This document shows, piece after piece, positions 16,271-24,966 of a stretch of DNA of 30,031 nucleotides. Made by a program: the position numbers and the translations under genes. The notes under the pieces were generated by a model. That model made no database searches. It worked only from the letters and a program-made list of their open reading frames with translations, and was not told the DNA's origin. This DNA comes from JBDREC01 sp043820105 [NCBI: Pseudomonadota bacterium] (GTDB lineage Bacteria; Bdellovibrionota_F; JAHFAK01): assembly GCA_043820105.1 (NCBI GenBank), contig JBDREC010000061.1, forward strand, positions 1-30,031. Reading direction: 5' to 3'. Within the stretch, counting starts at the first letter, position 1. Each line of letters starts with the position of its first letter.

Positions 16271-17899
16271 TTAAATACATTCTTTTAGCTCAGAACCAAG
16301 CCTTTGCGGATTTTGAATTGTATCGATCTTTATAAGTTTATTTGCTTTATAATTATATCTATTTATTAGAGTCTTGGGTTGCATATGATCAGTACCAGAT
16401 TCCATTATTAGTTTTGTATAAAGTGCAAATCCTTGCACAATTGGAGCTAAAGCTCTTCCTATAATTATATCTTTGAATGAAAGCTCTATTTCAACTTCTT
16501 TTCTTAATTTTCTGACCCATTTTTTTACTTCAACTGATGTAGCATGTGAAATTGCAGCTGGAAATAAGGGTAAGGCTCGAATAAGAAGTTTTTTATACTT
16601 TTTAAACCTTGAAATAATAATAGGCTTATTGCTATTTTTAAAATGCCTATATCCAAGCAAGGTTTTTTCTATAAATCTGAGAGCAGATGGACCAAGTTTT
16701 TCAAAGTCTTGCTTAAATGCGTCTAATTGGATTTTTTCTATTTCAACAGCTGTGAAATTAGGGTGCTTAAAAAGCAAATGGAATCCGTCCTGTTTTGCAT
16801 ATGGAACATTTGTTAAAGTCCCTGCTTCATCTAACCTTTTATATAAAGGAGTTTCTGGGCACGGACTGAAGATTAGAAATTGAGTTAAGCTTGGTTTTAA
16901 GGATAAAGTGTAATCAATATCCTTTTGTATATTCTCACTATCATGATGGTCTACACCAAGAATCATAGATCCAAGAGTATTTATTCCAACTTCATGTAAA
17001 GAATCAAAAAGTTTTTTTAAGTCAATTCCAGCTGTTTTATCATAAGAATAATATTTTGATTCAACACCAAGCCAAATCGTGTCAACACCAAGCTCAACAA
17101 GCCATTCAGGATCGTATTGCATTATACTTTTTGCACTTGCAAAACATGAAAAGGTCCTGGGATTATCCGTTTCTTTAGATGTATATTCGTAAAGCTCTTT
17201 TATTCTTGTTTTATCTTTTAAAAAATCCTCATCAATTATTGAGTAGGATCTAGCTTTCATTATTGAGTCATATTTTTTCATAGCTTCAAAAATATCTTTG
17301 CCTGTTTTTAATAAGGGAATGTGCTTTTTCTTGAAAAAATGGCTAGTACAACAAAAGTCACAACCATTTGGACAGCCAAGACCGCCAAAAATCACTCCAG
17401 TCTGTCCTACCGGAAGAGACAGGCAGCTCATTTCATTTATCATTGTTGGAGTGTTAAATTTGGTAACTTGTGGCTCGTTCAAAAGTTCTTTCATATAAGA
17501 TAGCCCCTCACCCCTGCAAACAAAATCAGCATATTCATCAACTTCAGATAAAACAGTTCCATATCCACCTAAAATAATTTTTGTATTTGGAGAGTTTAAC
17601 CTTGTTAACTCTATTAGTCTTTTAGCCTTGTCCCAGGTAGGCAAAACAAAGCCAATGCCTAGATAATCATAATCTTTTTTTAACTCTTTAATAAACTCTT
17701 TCTCACTTGGATAATGTAAAACTGTGGTTGGAGCATTTATATTCTTTGCCATAAACTCAAGATTCCATCCATGATAGACAGATCGCAGTGAAAAAATCCC
17801 CTGAGACCTTGTAACCTGGGCATGAAAAAGCTCTGCCTGCACATGCTCATTTTCAAGCCCAAAGGGCTTCTGTACTGTAGTAAATAATACTTTATTCAT
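16271..17899 (-). CDS. B12-binding-type radical SAM protein
   Basis: The product is 542 residues. The N-terminal ~150 residues resemble the cobalamin-binding Rossmann-like domain of this superfamily (KIILGGYGTVLSEVDEYADFVCRGEG), although no DxHxxG motif is seen, so actual B12 binding is unproven. The radical SAM [4Fe-4S] motif is C176-x3-C180-x2-C183 (CPNGCDFC), with an extra Cys at 184. Downstream is typical radical SAM barrel sequence (DTIWLGVESKY, GINTLGSMILGVDHHD, TQFLIFSPCPETPLYKRLDEAG). The C-terminal ~150 residues are helical and basic. AAGGGA lies 9 nt before the ATG. Such proteins methylate or rearrange diverse substrates; none can be named from this context. Confidence 0.88.
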   Translation of the reverse strand: MNKVLFTTVQKPFGLENEHVQAELFHAQVTRSQGIFSLRSVYHGWNLEFMAKNINAPTTVLHYPSEKEFIKELKKDYDYLGIGFVLPTWDKAKRLIELTRLNSPNTKIILGGYGTVLSEVDEYADFVCRGEGLSYMKELLNEPQVTKFNTPTMINEMSCLSLPVGQTGVIFGGLGCPNGCDFCCTSHFFKKKHIPLLKTGKDIFEAMKKYDSIMKARSYSIIDEDFLKDKTRIKELYEYTSKETDNPRTFSCFASAKSIMQYDPEWLVELGVDTIWLGVESKYYSYDKTAGIDLKKLFDSLHEVGINTLGSMILGVDHHDSENIQKDIDYTLSLKPSLTQFLIFSPCPETPLYKRLDEAGTLTNVPYAKQDGFHLLFKHPNFTAVEIEKIQLDAFKQDFEKLGPSALRFIEKTLLGYRHFKNSNKPIIISRFKKYKKLLIRALPLFPAAISHATSVEVKKWVRKLRKEVEIELSFKDIIIGRALAPIVQGFALYTKLIMESGTDHMQPKTLINRYNYKANKLIKIDTIQNPQRLGSELKECI

Positions 17900-17918
17900 C
17901 TATAATTCCCTTCAATTT

Positions 17919-17953
17919 AAAATCCAAAATCCAAAATTCAAAATTCAAAATCA
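17919..17953. repeat. short heptamer array
   Basis: Five 7-bp units: AAAATCC twice, AAAATTC twice, AAAATCA. It lies between the divergent radical SAM and histidine kinase genes. The AAAATTC unit is the same one found translated inside the FAD/Fe-S oxidoreductase gene. Confidence 0.9.
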
Positions 17954-18006
17954 GATAATAACATATTTTCATTGAATTGATTGTAAAAGAAATGTAAAAG
18001 CTTAGA

Positions 18007-18939
18007 ATGAAAAAACTGCTCCCAATAATTTTTCTAGTTATAACTTTACTTGCATCAAGTGCGATACTTACCCTCTGGATAGTTTGGTATATTAGTGTAA
18101 ACAATCTCTTTGGAAACTTATTTGAAAAATATGGAATTGAACCCTCATATTACACAAGTGTGCTTTGGCTTTTACAGGGAATTTTCCTTGTAGTTTTTGT
18201 CATTGCTGGTGCAATTACCATATTTGTATATTGGACTAGATCAAAGTCCCTTGATAACATGAGAATGGCTTTTATATCAGGAGTTTCCCATGAACTATTA
18301 ACACCCCTGTCTTCATTAAAACTTTATATTGAAACAATGCTTTTAAGAAATATAAATAAAGAAAGGCAACAAGAATTTCTAAATCTTATGCTAGAAGATA
18401 CTGATATTCTAGCTGACCATATTTCAAAAATCCTGCTAGCTTCCAAACTTGAACGGAAAAAAGCTGTTTATACTTTTAAAACAGTTAATATGACAGATTA
18501 CATTACTGATTATTTAAGTTCTAATAAAAACAATTTCAAAAAATCGAAAATTACATTTAGAAGTAATAGTAAAAATATTTTTTCAAAAATTGATACGGCA
18601 TTTTTTAATATAGTATTAAGGAACATTATTGATAATGCTATAAAATATGGTCCCAATAAGACCACTATCAAAATTGAATTAAATAAAAAAAATAATAAAA
18701 ACATACTATCAATATCAGATAATGGCCCAGGAATTGAAGAAAAAAGACTTAAAAAAATCTTCTCACTTTTTTATAGAATTAATCACAATAAAAAAGGAAC
18801 AGGTCTTGGATTATATATAGTTAAGACACTTGTAAAAGCGCATAAGGGAAATATTTGGGCTATTAATAATATAGACAATAAAGGTATAACGATAAATATT
18901 TCACTAAAGGATGAATATGCAAAAGATATTAATAGTTGA
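18007..18939 (+). CDS. sensor histidine kinase
   Basis: The product is 310 residues. Two membrane helices (about 5-30 and 52-76) flank a short external loop of about 22 residues, with no HAMP or PAS domain, so any sensing must be by the loop, membrane or partners. The HisKA domain has the phospho-accepting H95 in SHELLTPLSSLK. The ATPase domain shows the N box NIIDNAIKYG, G1 SDNGPGIEE, and G2 GTGLGLYIVKTLV. It autophosphorylates and passes phosphate to the response regulator encoded next, whose gene overlaps by 23 nt. The ribosome site before ATG is weak. This is a minimal kinase; the stimulus is not known. Confidence 0.94.
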   Translation: MKKLLPIIFLVITLLASSAILTLWIVWYISVNNLFGNLFEKYGIEPSYYTSVLWLLQGIFLVVFVIAGAITIFVYWTRSKSLDNMRMAFISGVSHELLTPLSSLKLYIETMLLRNINKERQQEFLNLMLEDTDILADHISKILLASKLERKKAVYTFKTVNMTDYITDYLSSNKNNFKKSKITFRSNSKNIFSKIDTAFFNIVLRNIIDNAIKYGPNKTTIKIELNKKNNKNILSISDNGPGIEEKRLKKIFSLFYRINHNKKGTGLGLYIVKTLVKAHKGNIWAINNIDNKGITINISLKDEYAKDINS

Positions 18940-19603
18940 AGATGAAGCCAATCTGGCAAAGGGGCTTAAGTTTAACCTTGAAATGGAAAACTATGAAGCT
19001 CACACTATTGATACAGCTGAAGAAGCATTAGATATTTTTATGAACTTTGACATGATGATACTAGATATAATGCTTCCCAAGATGGATGGAATCACTGCCT
19101 TAAAAGAAATCAGAAAGCAAAATCCAAAGTTTCCAATACTAATTTTATCTGCAAAAAAATCTGAAGAAAGTATAGTCTCAGGCTTACAGGAAGGAGCTGA
19201 TGATTATATGACAAAACCATTTTCTCTCAAAGAACTCTTATTGAGAATAAATAGAATTTTAAGTAGACAATCATGGTACAATGATTCCACAAAAAAATTA
19301 TCAAGCTATAATTTTTCCAGATTTTCAATAGATTTTGAAGCATTTGAGGCAAAAACAGCCAGAGGCCATACAAAACTTACACAATATGAATGTTTTGTAA
19401 TGAAGTATTTAATTGAAAACAAGAATCAAATTGTAAGCAGGCAAGAACTACTTGAAAATGTTTGGGGCTATGAAAGTAAAGAAATTGAAACCAGAACTGT
19501 TGATATTTTTATTGCAAGGCTAAGAAAACTTTTTGAAAATAATCCAAAAAATCCTCTTCATATTATAAGTATTCGAGGATTAGGATATAAATTTGTAGAT
19601 TAA
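18917..19603 (+). CDS. OmpR/PhoB-family response regulator
   Basis: The product is about 228 residues: receiver domain (1-115) plus winged-helix DNA-binding domain (about 130-228). The receiver has the acidic pair in VEDE, phospho-acceptor D50 in MMILDIMLPKMDG, and the conserved Lys in DDYMTKPFS. The DNA-binding end shows the recognition-helix region TRTVDIFIARLRKLF and the wing ISIRGLGYKFVD. ATG 18917 is preferred over 18911 because AAAGGA runs directly into the earlier ATG. The gene starts inside the kinase gene, so translation is coupled. Targets are unknown; the genes just downstream are possible ones. Confidence 0.95.
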   Translation: MQKILIVEDEANLAKGLKFNLEMENYEAHTIDTAEEALDIFMNFDMMILDIMLPKMDGITALKEIRKQNPKFPILILSAKKSEESIVSGLQEGADDYMTKPFSLKELLLRINRILSRQSWYNDSTKKLSSYNFSRFSIDFEAFEAKTARGHTKLTQYECFVMKYLIENKNQIVSRQELLENVWGYESKEIETRTVDIFIARLRKLFENNPKNPLHIISIRGLGYKFVD

Positions 19604-19645
19604 TTTAACTTGACCCTTTCTACTTAAAATAATATTAAGCAAATC

Positions 19646-19933
19646 ATGAATATAGAAGCATTAAAAGATCTTATAGAATCCGCGAAAAAAACAACCTGGC
19701 ATAAAAGTATTAAATTTGACGAAAGATTTCTGCTTTCTTATTTGGAAAACCACCCACAAGTTAAATCTCTTGAAACTTATTTAGTTAAAAATGGACTTCC
19801 CAGAATTAGACTTGAGTTTAACGATAATTCAATTGGATATGTAGATATGCTAATTCATAACGGATCAATAATTACTGAATATGAAGCTATGATTTCTCCA
19901 CTTTCTTCTGAAGACCTTAATATTGAGATTTAA
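19646..19933 (+). CDS. small uncharacterised protein in the two-component operon
   Basis: The product is 95 residues, with no signal peptide or membrane segment. It is not recognised. It begins MNIEALKDLIESAKKTTWHK and continues with alternating helix and strand character (IRLEFNDNSIGYVDMLIHNG), ending acidic. No metal-binding or catalytic motif is evident. The ribosome site is poor. It lies 42 nt after the response regulator and 74 nt before the aldolase, all on the same strand, so it is likely part of the same transcript. Base composition matches its neighbours. Confidence 0.6.
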   Translation: MNIEALKDLIESAKKTTWHKSIKFDERFLLSYLENHPQVKSLETYLVKNGLPRIRLEFNDNSIGYVDMLIHNGSIITEYEAMISPLSSEDLNIEI

Positions 19934-20007
19934 AAACTGCAAGTTCTTGACTTATTTTTCACGTGCTTTATATATATGAAAATTTTTTTAGATGTAGGTT
20001 TCCTAGT

Positions 20008-21081
20008 ATGAATCAAAAAAAATTGCTTAAAATAAGACCCGAAATTGTCACGTATCTACTTGGTGAACAAAGCAATATATGTCTTTTATCTCTAAAAGAT
20101 ATATTAGAGAAGTTAAAAAATCATCCTTGTATGATTTTATCTGCAAACGTAAGAGTTCCTCACGTTATTCCTGGTATAATGAAGGCAGCAACAGAAAAAA
20201 AAGCAATTATTGGTTTTTCTCTAGCTAGAAGTGAATGTGACTTATCTGGTGGCTACACTGGACAAACTCCTCAGATTTTTTCTGATACTCTCTTGGAACA
20301 TGCTGAAATGCAGAACTTTAAAATGCCTTTTTTTATTCATGGCGACCATATAACAGTTAAAGACAATGAACAAGATTCTATATATGCAGCTAAGGAATTA
20401 ATTGATGTTGAAATAGAATCAGGTTTTACCAGCTTTGCAATAGATGCTTCTTGCAATGAACCTCATGAAAGCATAGAAATAGTTAAAAGACTATCCAGAA
20501 GAATCCAAGATGAAGGCTATGCTCTGGAAATTGAGATAGGACAAGCCCACAATAGCGATAACCATAACAACCTGACCCATCCTGGTGACGCTAAAACATA
20601 TATCAATAAACTTATTACCCAAAATGTTTATCCGAGCTTTGTCTCTATACAGAATGGCTTAAAACATGGTGTTTTTATAGAAGGCGAAGAAATTTTTATA
20701 GACTTAAAAAGAACAAAAGATATCTATGATATTGTCAAAGAATATGGCGTTTTTATTTCACAACACGCGATTAGCGGCAAGCCAGATAACCTTATTCTTA
20801 AGTTCCCAAACTATGGCATAAAAAAAGGTAACATTGGATCCCTTTGGCAAAACATCACATACAATAATCTTCCAAAAGATTTAATGGATGAGATAAAGGA
20901 CTGGTCTATTACTCAAGGAAAACACATAAAATATGCACTCAGGCATTTTAAATCAGAGATTGACACTCTCCCAAGAAACATTGTTGATAAAATAGAATTA
21001 CAAGCATATGAAGAAACCCTTAGATACATCAATCTTTTCCACCTCGAAAATACAGCCAGTCTAATGAATGAGGATGATTAA
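20008..21081 (+). CDS. class II ketose-bisphosphate aldolase-family protein
   Basis: The product is about 357 residues with the class II (zinc) fructose/tagatose-bisphosphate aldolase layout. The HGDH motif gives the catalytic Asp and first zinc His. Next come FAIDASCNEP, ALEIEIGQAHN (acidic ligand region), NGLKHGVF (second zinc His), ISQHAISGKP (third His and the phosphate loop, usually HGGSG) and KKGNIGSLWQN (NI substrate motif). It cleaves or forms ketose bisphosphates with dihydroxyacetone phosphate; the sugar specificity cannot be read. ATG 20008 is chosen over GTG 19963 because AGG precedes it and homology starts after it. The rsmD start follows after 2 nt. Several motif positions are unusual for housekeeping FbaA, so a specialised aldolase is likely. 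Confidence 0.8.
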   Translation: MNQKKLLKIRPEIVTYLLGEQSNICLLSLKDILEKLKNHPCMILSANVRVPHVIPGIMKAATEKKAIIGFSLARSECDLSGGYTGQTPQIFSDTLLEHAEMQNFKMPFFIHGDHITVKDNEQDSIYAAKELIDVEIESGFTSFAIDASCNEPHESIEIVKRLSRRIQDEGYALEIEIGQAHNSDNHNNLTHPGDAKTYINKLITQNVYPSFVSIQNGLKHGVFIEGEEIFIDLKRTKDIYDIVKEYGVFISQHAISGKPDNLILKFPNYGIKKGNIGSLWQNITYNNLPKDLMDEIKDWSITQGKHIKYALRHFKSEIDTLPRNIVDKIELQAYEETLRYINLFHLENTASLMNEDD

Positions 21082-21083
21082 AA

Positions 21084-21635
21084 TTGAGGGTCATTTCTGG
21101 CATTTACAAAAACAAAAAACTATCTTGCCCTAAGGGCCAAGAGGTTCGCCCTACTTCTGATAAAGTAAAAGAATCACTCTTCAATATACTTGGCACAAGA
21201 ATCCAAGATAAAAATATTGCTGATTGCTTTGCAGGATCAGGTGCTTTAGGAATTGAAGCTTTATCAAGATCTGCAAGTAGCTGCTTATTTATTGAAAAGC
21301 AAACAGAGCATTTAAAATACTTAAAAGAAAATATTGATAACTGCGATTTAAATGAAAAATCTATTATTGTTAGATTAGATATTATAAAAGAAGCAAAAAC
21401 CTGCGCAGAGATTTTAAATAAAAACAATATCCATATTGTATTTGCAGATCCTCCATACATATTCACAGATTTTAAAAGATTTTTAAATATTTTTGAAAAA
21501 ATCAAAACAGTTGAACTTATATGCTTTGAGCACAGTTCAAAATTAGAAATAATTCTTCCAGAATTTTTAGAGCTGGCTGATTATCGCAAATATGGAGATA
21601 CAGCTATTTCATTTATTGAGCCGTGTAGAAGCTAA
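21084..21635 (+). CDS. rsmD: 16S rRNA (guanine966-N2)-methyltransferase
   Basis: The product is 183 residues, standard for RsmD. It methylates G966 of 16S rRNA with SAM during 30S assembly. The signatures are N-terminal MRVISGIYKNKKL and RPTSDKVKESLFNIL, the SAM-binding CFAGSGALGIEALSR, and the catalytic ADPPY motif. The start is TTG 21084, two bases after the aldolase stop, with GAGGA about 9 nt upstream inside the aldolase gene, so translation is coupled. The 3' end overlaps comF on the other strand by 27 bp. Confidence 0.93.
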   Translation: MRVISGIYKNKKLSCPKGQEVRPTSDKVKESLFNILGTRIQDKNIADCFAGSGALGIEALSRSASSCLFIEKQTEHLKYLKENIDNCDLNEKSIIVRLDIIKEAKTCAEILNKNNIHIVFADPPYIFTDFKRFLNIFEKIKTVELICFEHSSKLEIILPEFLELADYRKYGDTAISFIEPCRS

Positions 21636-22283
21636 AACCAAACAATCAATGCTTTGCACGCAACCTTTTAATTTTAGAACATTTGCTAAAGCTTCCAAAC
21701 TTGCTCCTGTTGTACAAACATCATCCACTAGCAAAACACGCTTATTTTTTAAAAGGTCTTTTAATTTTATCTTAAAATCATTTGAGGAGATATTATTCTT
21801 TCGACCACTAAAATCAAGGCTTGCTTGAGATTTTGTTTTTTTACATTTAACAATTATGTTTGCTAATAAACCAATTTGAGTCATTTTTGATAGTGCTTCA
21901 CATATCAATAAGATGTGATCAAAACCCCTTGAGTAAATTGTCAGATAATGACTAGGAAAAGGAATAATAAAGTCATGAGATTTTTTTCCAAATTCCAGAA
22001 AATAAACTTCAGATAACAAAAAAGCAAAAGTCTTTGCCAGCGAAAAGTGCAGATTATATTTATATTCTTTAATTAGCTTTGACAGCAAATCTTCAAAAGC
22101 TCCATATGCAATCAAGGAATCAACAAATCTTGGAGAAGCCTCAAACCCCTTCATGACTTGTCTTTCGAGCTTAGAAAGACAGTTTTTACAAAGACCGGTA
22201 TTGTCCTGAAGATACTGAGTGCAAACAAAACAGAATTGGGGGAAGGTAATATTCAAAACTTTATTTAAAATTTGCTGCAACAT
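21609..22283 (-). CDS. comF: ComF-family phosphoribosyltransferase-like protein
   Basis: The product is 224 residues, normal for ComF. It has an N-terminal double CxxC zinc-binding segment (CFVC ... LCKNC) and a type I phosphoribosyltransferase fold with the PRPP-binding loop VLLVDDVCTTGASL near the C-terminus, plus YSRGFDHILLICEAL. The family is linked to DNA uptake, where ComF/GntX is needed in the cytoplasm for competence, but many members are annotated by similarity only. No other competence genes are in the window. The ribosome site is weak. The 3' end overlaps rsmD, tail to tail, by 27 bp. Confidence 0.9.
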   Translation of the reverse strand: MLQQILNKVLNITFPQFCFVCTQYLQDNTGLCKNCLSKLERQVMKGFEASPRFVDSLIAYGAFEDLLSKLIKEYKYNLHFSLAKTFAFLLSEVYFLEFGKKSHDFIIPFPSHYLTIYSRGFDHILLICEALSKMTQIGLLANIIVKCKKTKSQASLDFSGRKNNISSNDFKIKLKDLLKNKRVLLVDDVCTTGASLEALANVLKLKGCVQSIDCLVLASTRLNK

Positions 22284-22609
22284 AGTGATAAGTAGTATGC
22301 AAAGTTTAGGCCAAAGCTATGAATAGAATTTATATTTCGATACACAAAAAAAGATATTTGCTATTTAAACTTATTGGATAAGGAGTACGATTAGGATTGG
22401 GATTAGGATTAAGATTAAGATTAAGATTAAGATTAAGACATAAGAGCTAAGAGAATAAAGAAGCAAGAGACAAGAACGATAAACTATTACAATTTTCAAG
22501 TTAAATGGCAATATACGGCGAATAAAAAATCATATCTTGATTTTTGTTTCTTTGTATAATTTAGTGTTTTCAAATCTTTAAAATATTCTCACAAAAAGGA
22601 GATCTGTAT
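22284..22609. other. divergent gap between comF and sppA-type gene
   Basis: No gene is seen. It holds the hexamer array at 22389-22436, followed by a degenerate GAGCTAA/GAGAATAAAG-like tract to about 22480. A TATAAT (22555-22560) lies about 50 bp before the sppA start without a well-spaced -35. AAGGAGATC is the ribosome site of the sppA-type gene. Confidence 0.6.
22389..22436. repeat. hexamer tandem array
   Basis: Eight 6-bp units in register: GATTAG, GATTGG, GATTAG, then GATTAA five times. It is the complement of the CCTAAT motif at 8181-8210. It is followed by degenerate units of 6-8 bp. Confidence 0.93.
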
Positions 22610-23593
22610 ATGAAAAAATATCTTTTATTGATTTTAATTCTGGCAGTTAGTTTTGTTTTAAATTCATGCTTTAAAATTAATATTCAACCATTTAGACAAG
22701 AGCCAAAGCCTGCTAGTGAATATATAATAAAACCTGCTACATTAATAAGCACAAATGATAAAGTTGCTGTTATTGACATAGAAGGCTCAATTGGAGGAGG
22801 AAAATGTAAACCTCTATCTATTTGTGCAGTTGGTATGATGTCAGTGCTTGCTAAAATTGAACAAGATACTGATGTTAAGGCTCTTATTATAAATGTTAAT
22901 TCTCCTGGTGGAGAGGTTACAATAACTGATATTATTTATGATTCTATTATGAAATTAAAAAAGAAAAAGAATATCCCGGTTTATACCTTCGTCCAAAGAG
23001 CTTGTTTTTCAGGAGGTTATTATATAGGCTTAGCTGCTGATGAAATTTATGCCCTTCCAACCTCCTCAATTGGATCAATTGGCGTAATATGGCTGTCATT
23101 TGAGCTTGTGGATACTTTGAAAAAAATAGGGGTTAAACCTGTTGTAATCAAATCTGTAAAAAATAAAGACTTAGCTTCTCCTTTTAAAGAAATGCTTCCT
23201 GAAGAAAGAAAAGCTATACAAGATAATATTGACCATCTTCATAATAAATTTACGAACATAGTTGTTGATAGACGTGCAAAAATTACAAAAGATAATATTG
23301 ATAAAATAGCAACTGGGTTTGTATTTACAGCAGACGATGCATTAGAAAAGGGTTTAATTGATGGGGTTATGTATTATGATGAATTTCTTGAAAAACTTAA
23401 AGAAAAGCTAGAGCTTAAAGATTTTAACCTTGTAAGATACTCACTTTATAAAAATGAAATTCAAACCTATTATACTCCTCACATGTCTAATGATTTTCCT
23501 TTTTCACAAGATATTGGAGCTTCTTTGCTGAATGCTTTTGAAGAGACTCTTGAAAATAGAAGTGGGTATTATTATATGAGTGGTAAGTGGTGA
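22610..23593 (+). CDS. sppA: lipoprotein S49 signal-peptide peptidase (SppA-type)
   Basis: The product is 327 residues, the short SppA form. The lipoprotein signal has its lipobox ending at C20 (FVLNSC), so it is anchored at the membrane by lipid and not by a transmembrane helix. The protease core has NSPGGEVTITD, the likely nucleophile S134 in ACFSGGYYIGLAADEI, the SSIGSIGV turn, and a probable general-base Lys near 186 in KNKDLASPF. It degrades cleaved signal peptides or other membrane-proximal peptides. AAGGAG lies 9 nt before the ATG. The final codons SGKW and the TGA stop fall in two AGTGGTA/AGTGGTG repeat units, so the natural C-terminus was probably altered by repeat expansion. Confidence 0.9.
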   Translation: MKKYLLLILILAVSFVLNSCFKINIQPFRQEPKPASEYIIKPATLISTNDKVAVIDIEGSIGGGKCKPLSICAVGMMSVLAKIEQDTDVKALIINVNSPGGEVTITDIIYDSIMKLKKKKNIPVYTFVQRACFSGGYYIGLAADEIYALPTSSIGSIGVIWLSFELVDTLKKIGVKPVVIKSVKNKDLASPFKEMLPEERKAIQDNIDHLHNKFTNIVVDRRAKITKDNIDKIATGFVFTADDALEKGLIDGVMYYDEFLEKLKEKLELKDFNLVRYSLYKNEIQTYYTPHMSNDFPFSQDIGASLLNAFEETLENRSGYYYMSGKW

Positions 23594-23645
23594 GCTTGAT
23601 GCTCGATACTTGATGCTAGATACTCGATACCCGAAGCTAGTTAAG
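23579..23645. repeat. heptamer array overlapping the end of the sppA-type gene
   Basis: AGTGGTA and AGTGGTG (23579-23592) encode the last residues and part of the stop of the SppA-type protein. From 23598 six further heptamers run in register: GATGCTC, GATACTT, GATGCTA, GATACTC, GATACCC, GAAGCTA. AGTGGTA is the complement of the TACCACT unit found beside buk and ptb. Degenerate TTAATCC-like units continue to about 23690. Confidence 0.9.
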
Positions 23646-23691
23646 GCTAAATCTTAATCCTTGCAGCTTAATCCTAATTTTAATTTAAATT

Positions 23692-24966
23692 TTAAAATTC
23701 GGCCTGTTCTTCTTCACATCCTTCTTCACCTTCTAGGCATTCTTCTTCAACTAAAACTTCTTGAGTTAAAACATCGTGAAACTCAGCGTTTATTCCAATG
23801 CTTGAATGCTCACCATCTAAATAGCCTTGAAAATATATACCTGTTATAACACAATCAACTTCCTCGCAATCTCTAATATCTCTCCAAATAAGAAAATCAA
23901 TATCTGGGTCATTTGCATGTTCAGCGTGAATCCAAGAAACATCAACATCATAGTTATCCCTATCTAGCCAACGCTCACCTTCTCTTTCACGAGATTCAAA
24001 AAATGGAGCCCTTATAATTTCTCCATTAATATCTGAATCTCCTGCCTGTAAATAAATACCAGTTAAAGCTTTTTGGGAAGAATTGGATTGATCAACACCT
24101 GTTTCGTAATTAGCTTCATTTTCCACAGCAGTACCACCTTCACATTCTGATCCATGTCCAGAGCCAAATGGAATAGTATCATATTCTGAAAAAGAACCAT
24201 CTTCATTAATAATTTTATATCTTATAGCCATACATTGTATTCTATTATTCCAATCAGGGTGTCCATTACTATAGCCTCTTAATTTTAAGCCAACTATAAC
24301 TGAATTATCATCACTTCGAGATTGTACTGGAGCATCTTCGCGAGCGTGACTTTCACCTTCTTCGCTATTATCAGTGTCTTCATGAAAACTTTCAAGCCTT
24401 GTAATTGGACCTTGGAGATCAATTTTCAAAACATATTCAGGCTCATCAGGATCAACAGGTTCTTCGCAATAAAGCTCAACACATTCTTCAATGCTATAAC
24501 CCTCTTCACCATATACAGCATCATACTGCTCTGATGTTCCACAATAACAATTCATATCACATGTCAAATCAGTTCCTGCTTCTTCATCAAAATATTCTGA
24601 CATTTCAAAGGCTTCTTCTGAACACTGATCAACTTCACCTTCTTCACAAAAGGTTGGAAAGAGTTCAGCGAATTCTGGATCAGCACAGTAATAATCATAG
24701 ATATCACCCCAAACTGGATTCCAGCATTCTGTTGCAGCATCTAAAACACATTGAAAATCATCTTCGCAAAGTGCTTCAGCGTCAGCCATACATTCTTCTA
24801 ATGTAGTTTGTAAAATAGGAATGCTTGGGCCATCAATATCTAATCCACCACCATCATCACCACCACCTTGTGTTTGTTCTCTTTTAGTGTTTTTTGCACA
24901 TGAAAACATAAAAAGAGTTAAAACAGCCAGGATAATCATTATCTCTTTTTTTCTTAAAAATTTCAT
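23692..24966 (-). CDS. large acidic cysteine-rich lipoprotein
   Basis: The product is 424 residues with a lipoprotein signal (Cys at 23, FMFSCAKN), then a Gly/Asp linker (QGGGDDGGGLDIDG). Residues about 50-170 are very acidic and rich in cysteine (ECMADAEALCEDDFQC, CDMNCYCGTSEQYD), suggesting a disulfide-bonded domain. Residues about 175-405 contain three related strands (VIVGLKLRGY, ALTGIYLQAG, VITGIYFQGY), suggesting a beta-prism-like domain of threefold repeat, perhaps VMO-I-like or lectin-like. That fold guess is inference only. It ends in another acidic Cys-containing tail. GGGGAG precedes the ATG. It is probably co-transcribed with the tiny lipoprotein upstream. No enzyme motif is seen. 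Confidence 0.78.
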   Translation of the reverse strand: MKFLRKKEIMIILAVLTLFMFSCAKNTKREQTQGGGDDGGGLDIDGPSIPILQTTLEECMADAEALCEDDFQCVLDAATECWNPVWGDIYDYYCADPEFAELFPTFCEEGEVDQCSEEAFEMSEYFDEEAGTDLTCDMNCYCGTSEQYDAVYGEEGYSIEECVELYCEEPVDPDEPEYVLKIDLQGPITRLESFHEDTDNSEEGESHAREDAPVQSRSDDNSVIVGLKLRGYSNGHPDWNNRIQCMAIRYKIINEDGSFSEYDTIPFGSGHGSECEGGTAVENEANYETGVDQSNSSQKALTGIYLQAGDSDINGEIIRAPFFESREREGERWLDRDNYDVDVSWIHAEHANDPDIDFLIWRDIRDCEEVDCVITGIYFQGYLDGEHSSIGINAEFHDVLTQEVLVEEECLEGEEGCEEEQAEF

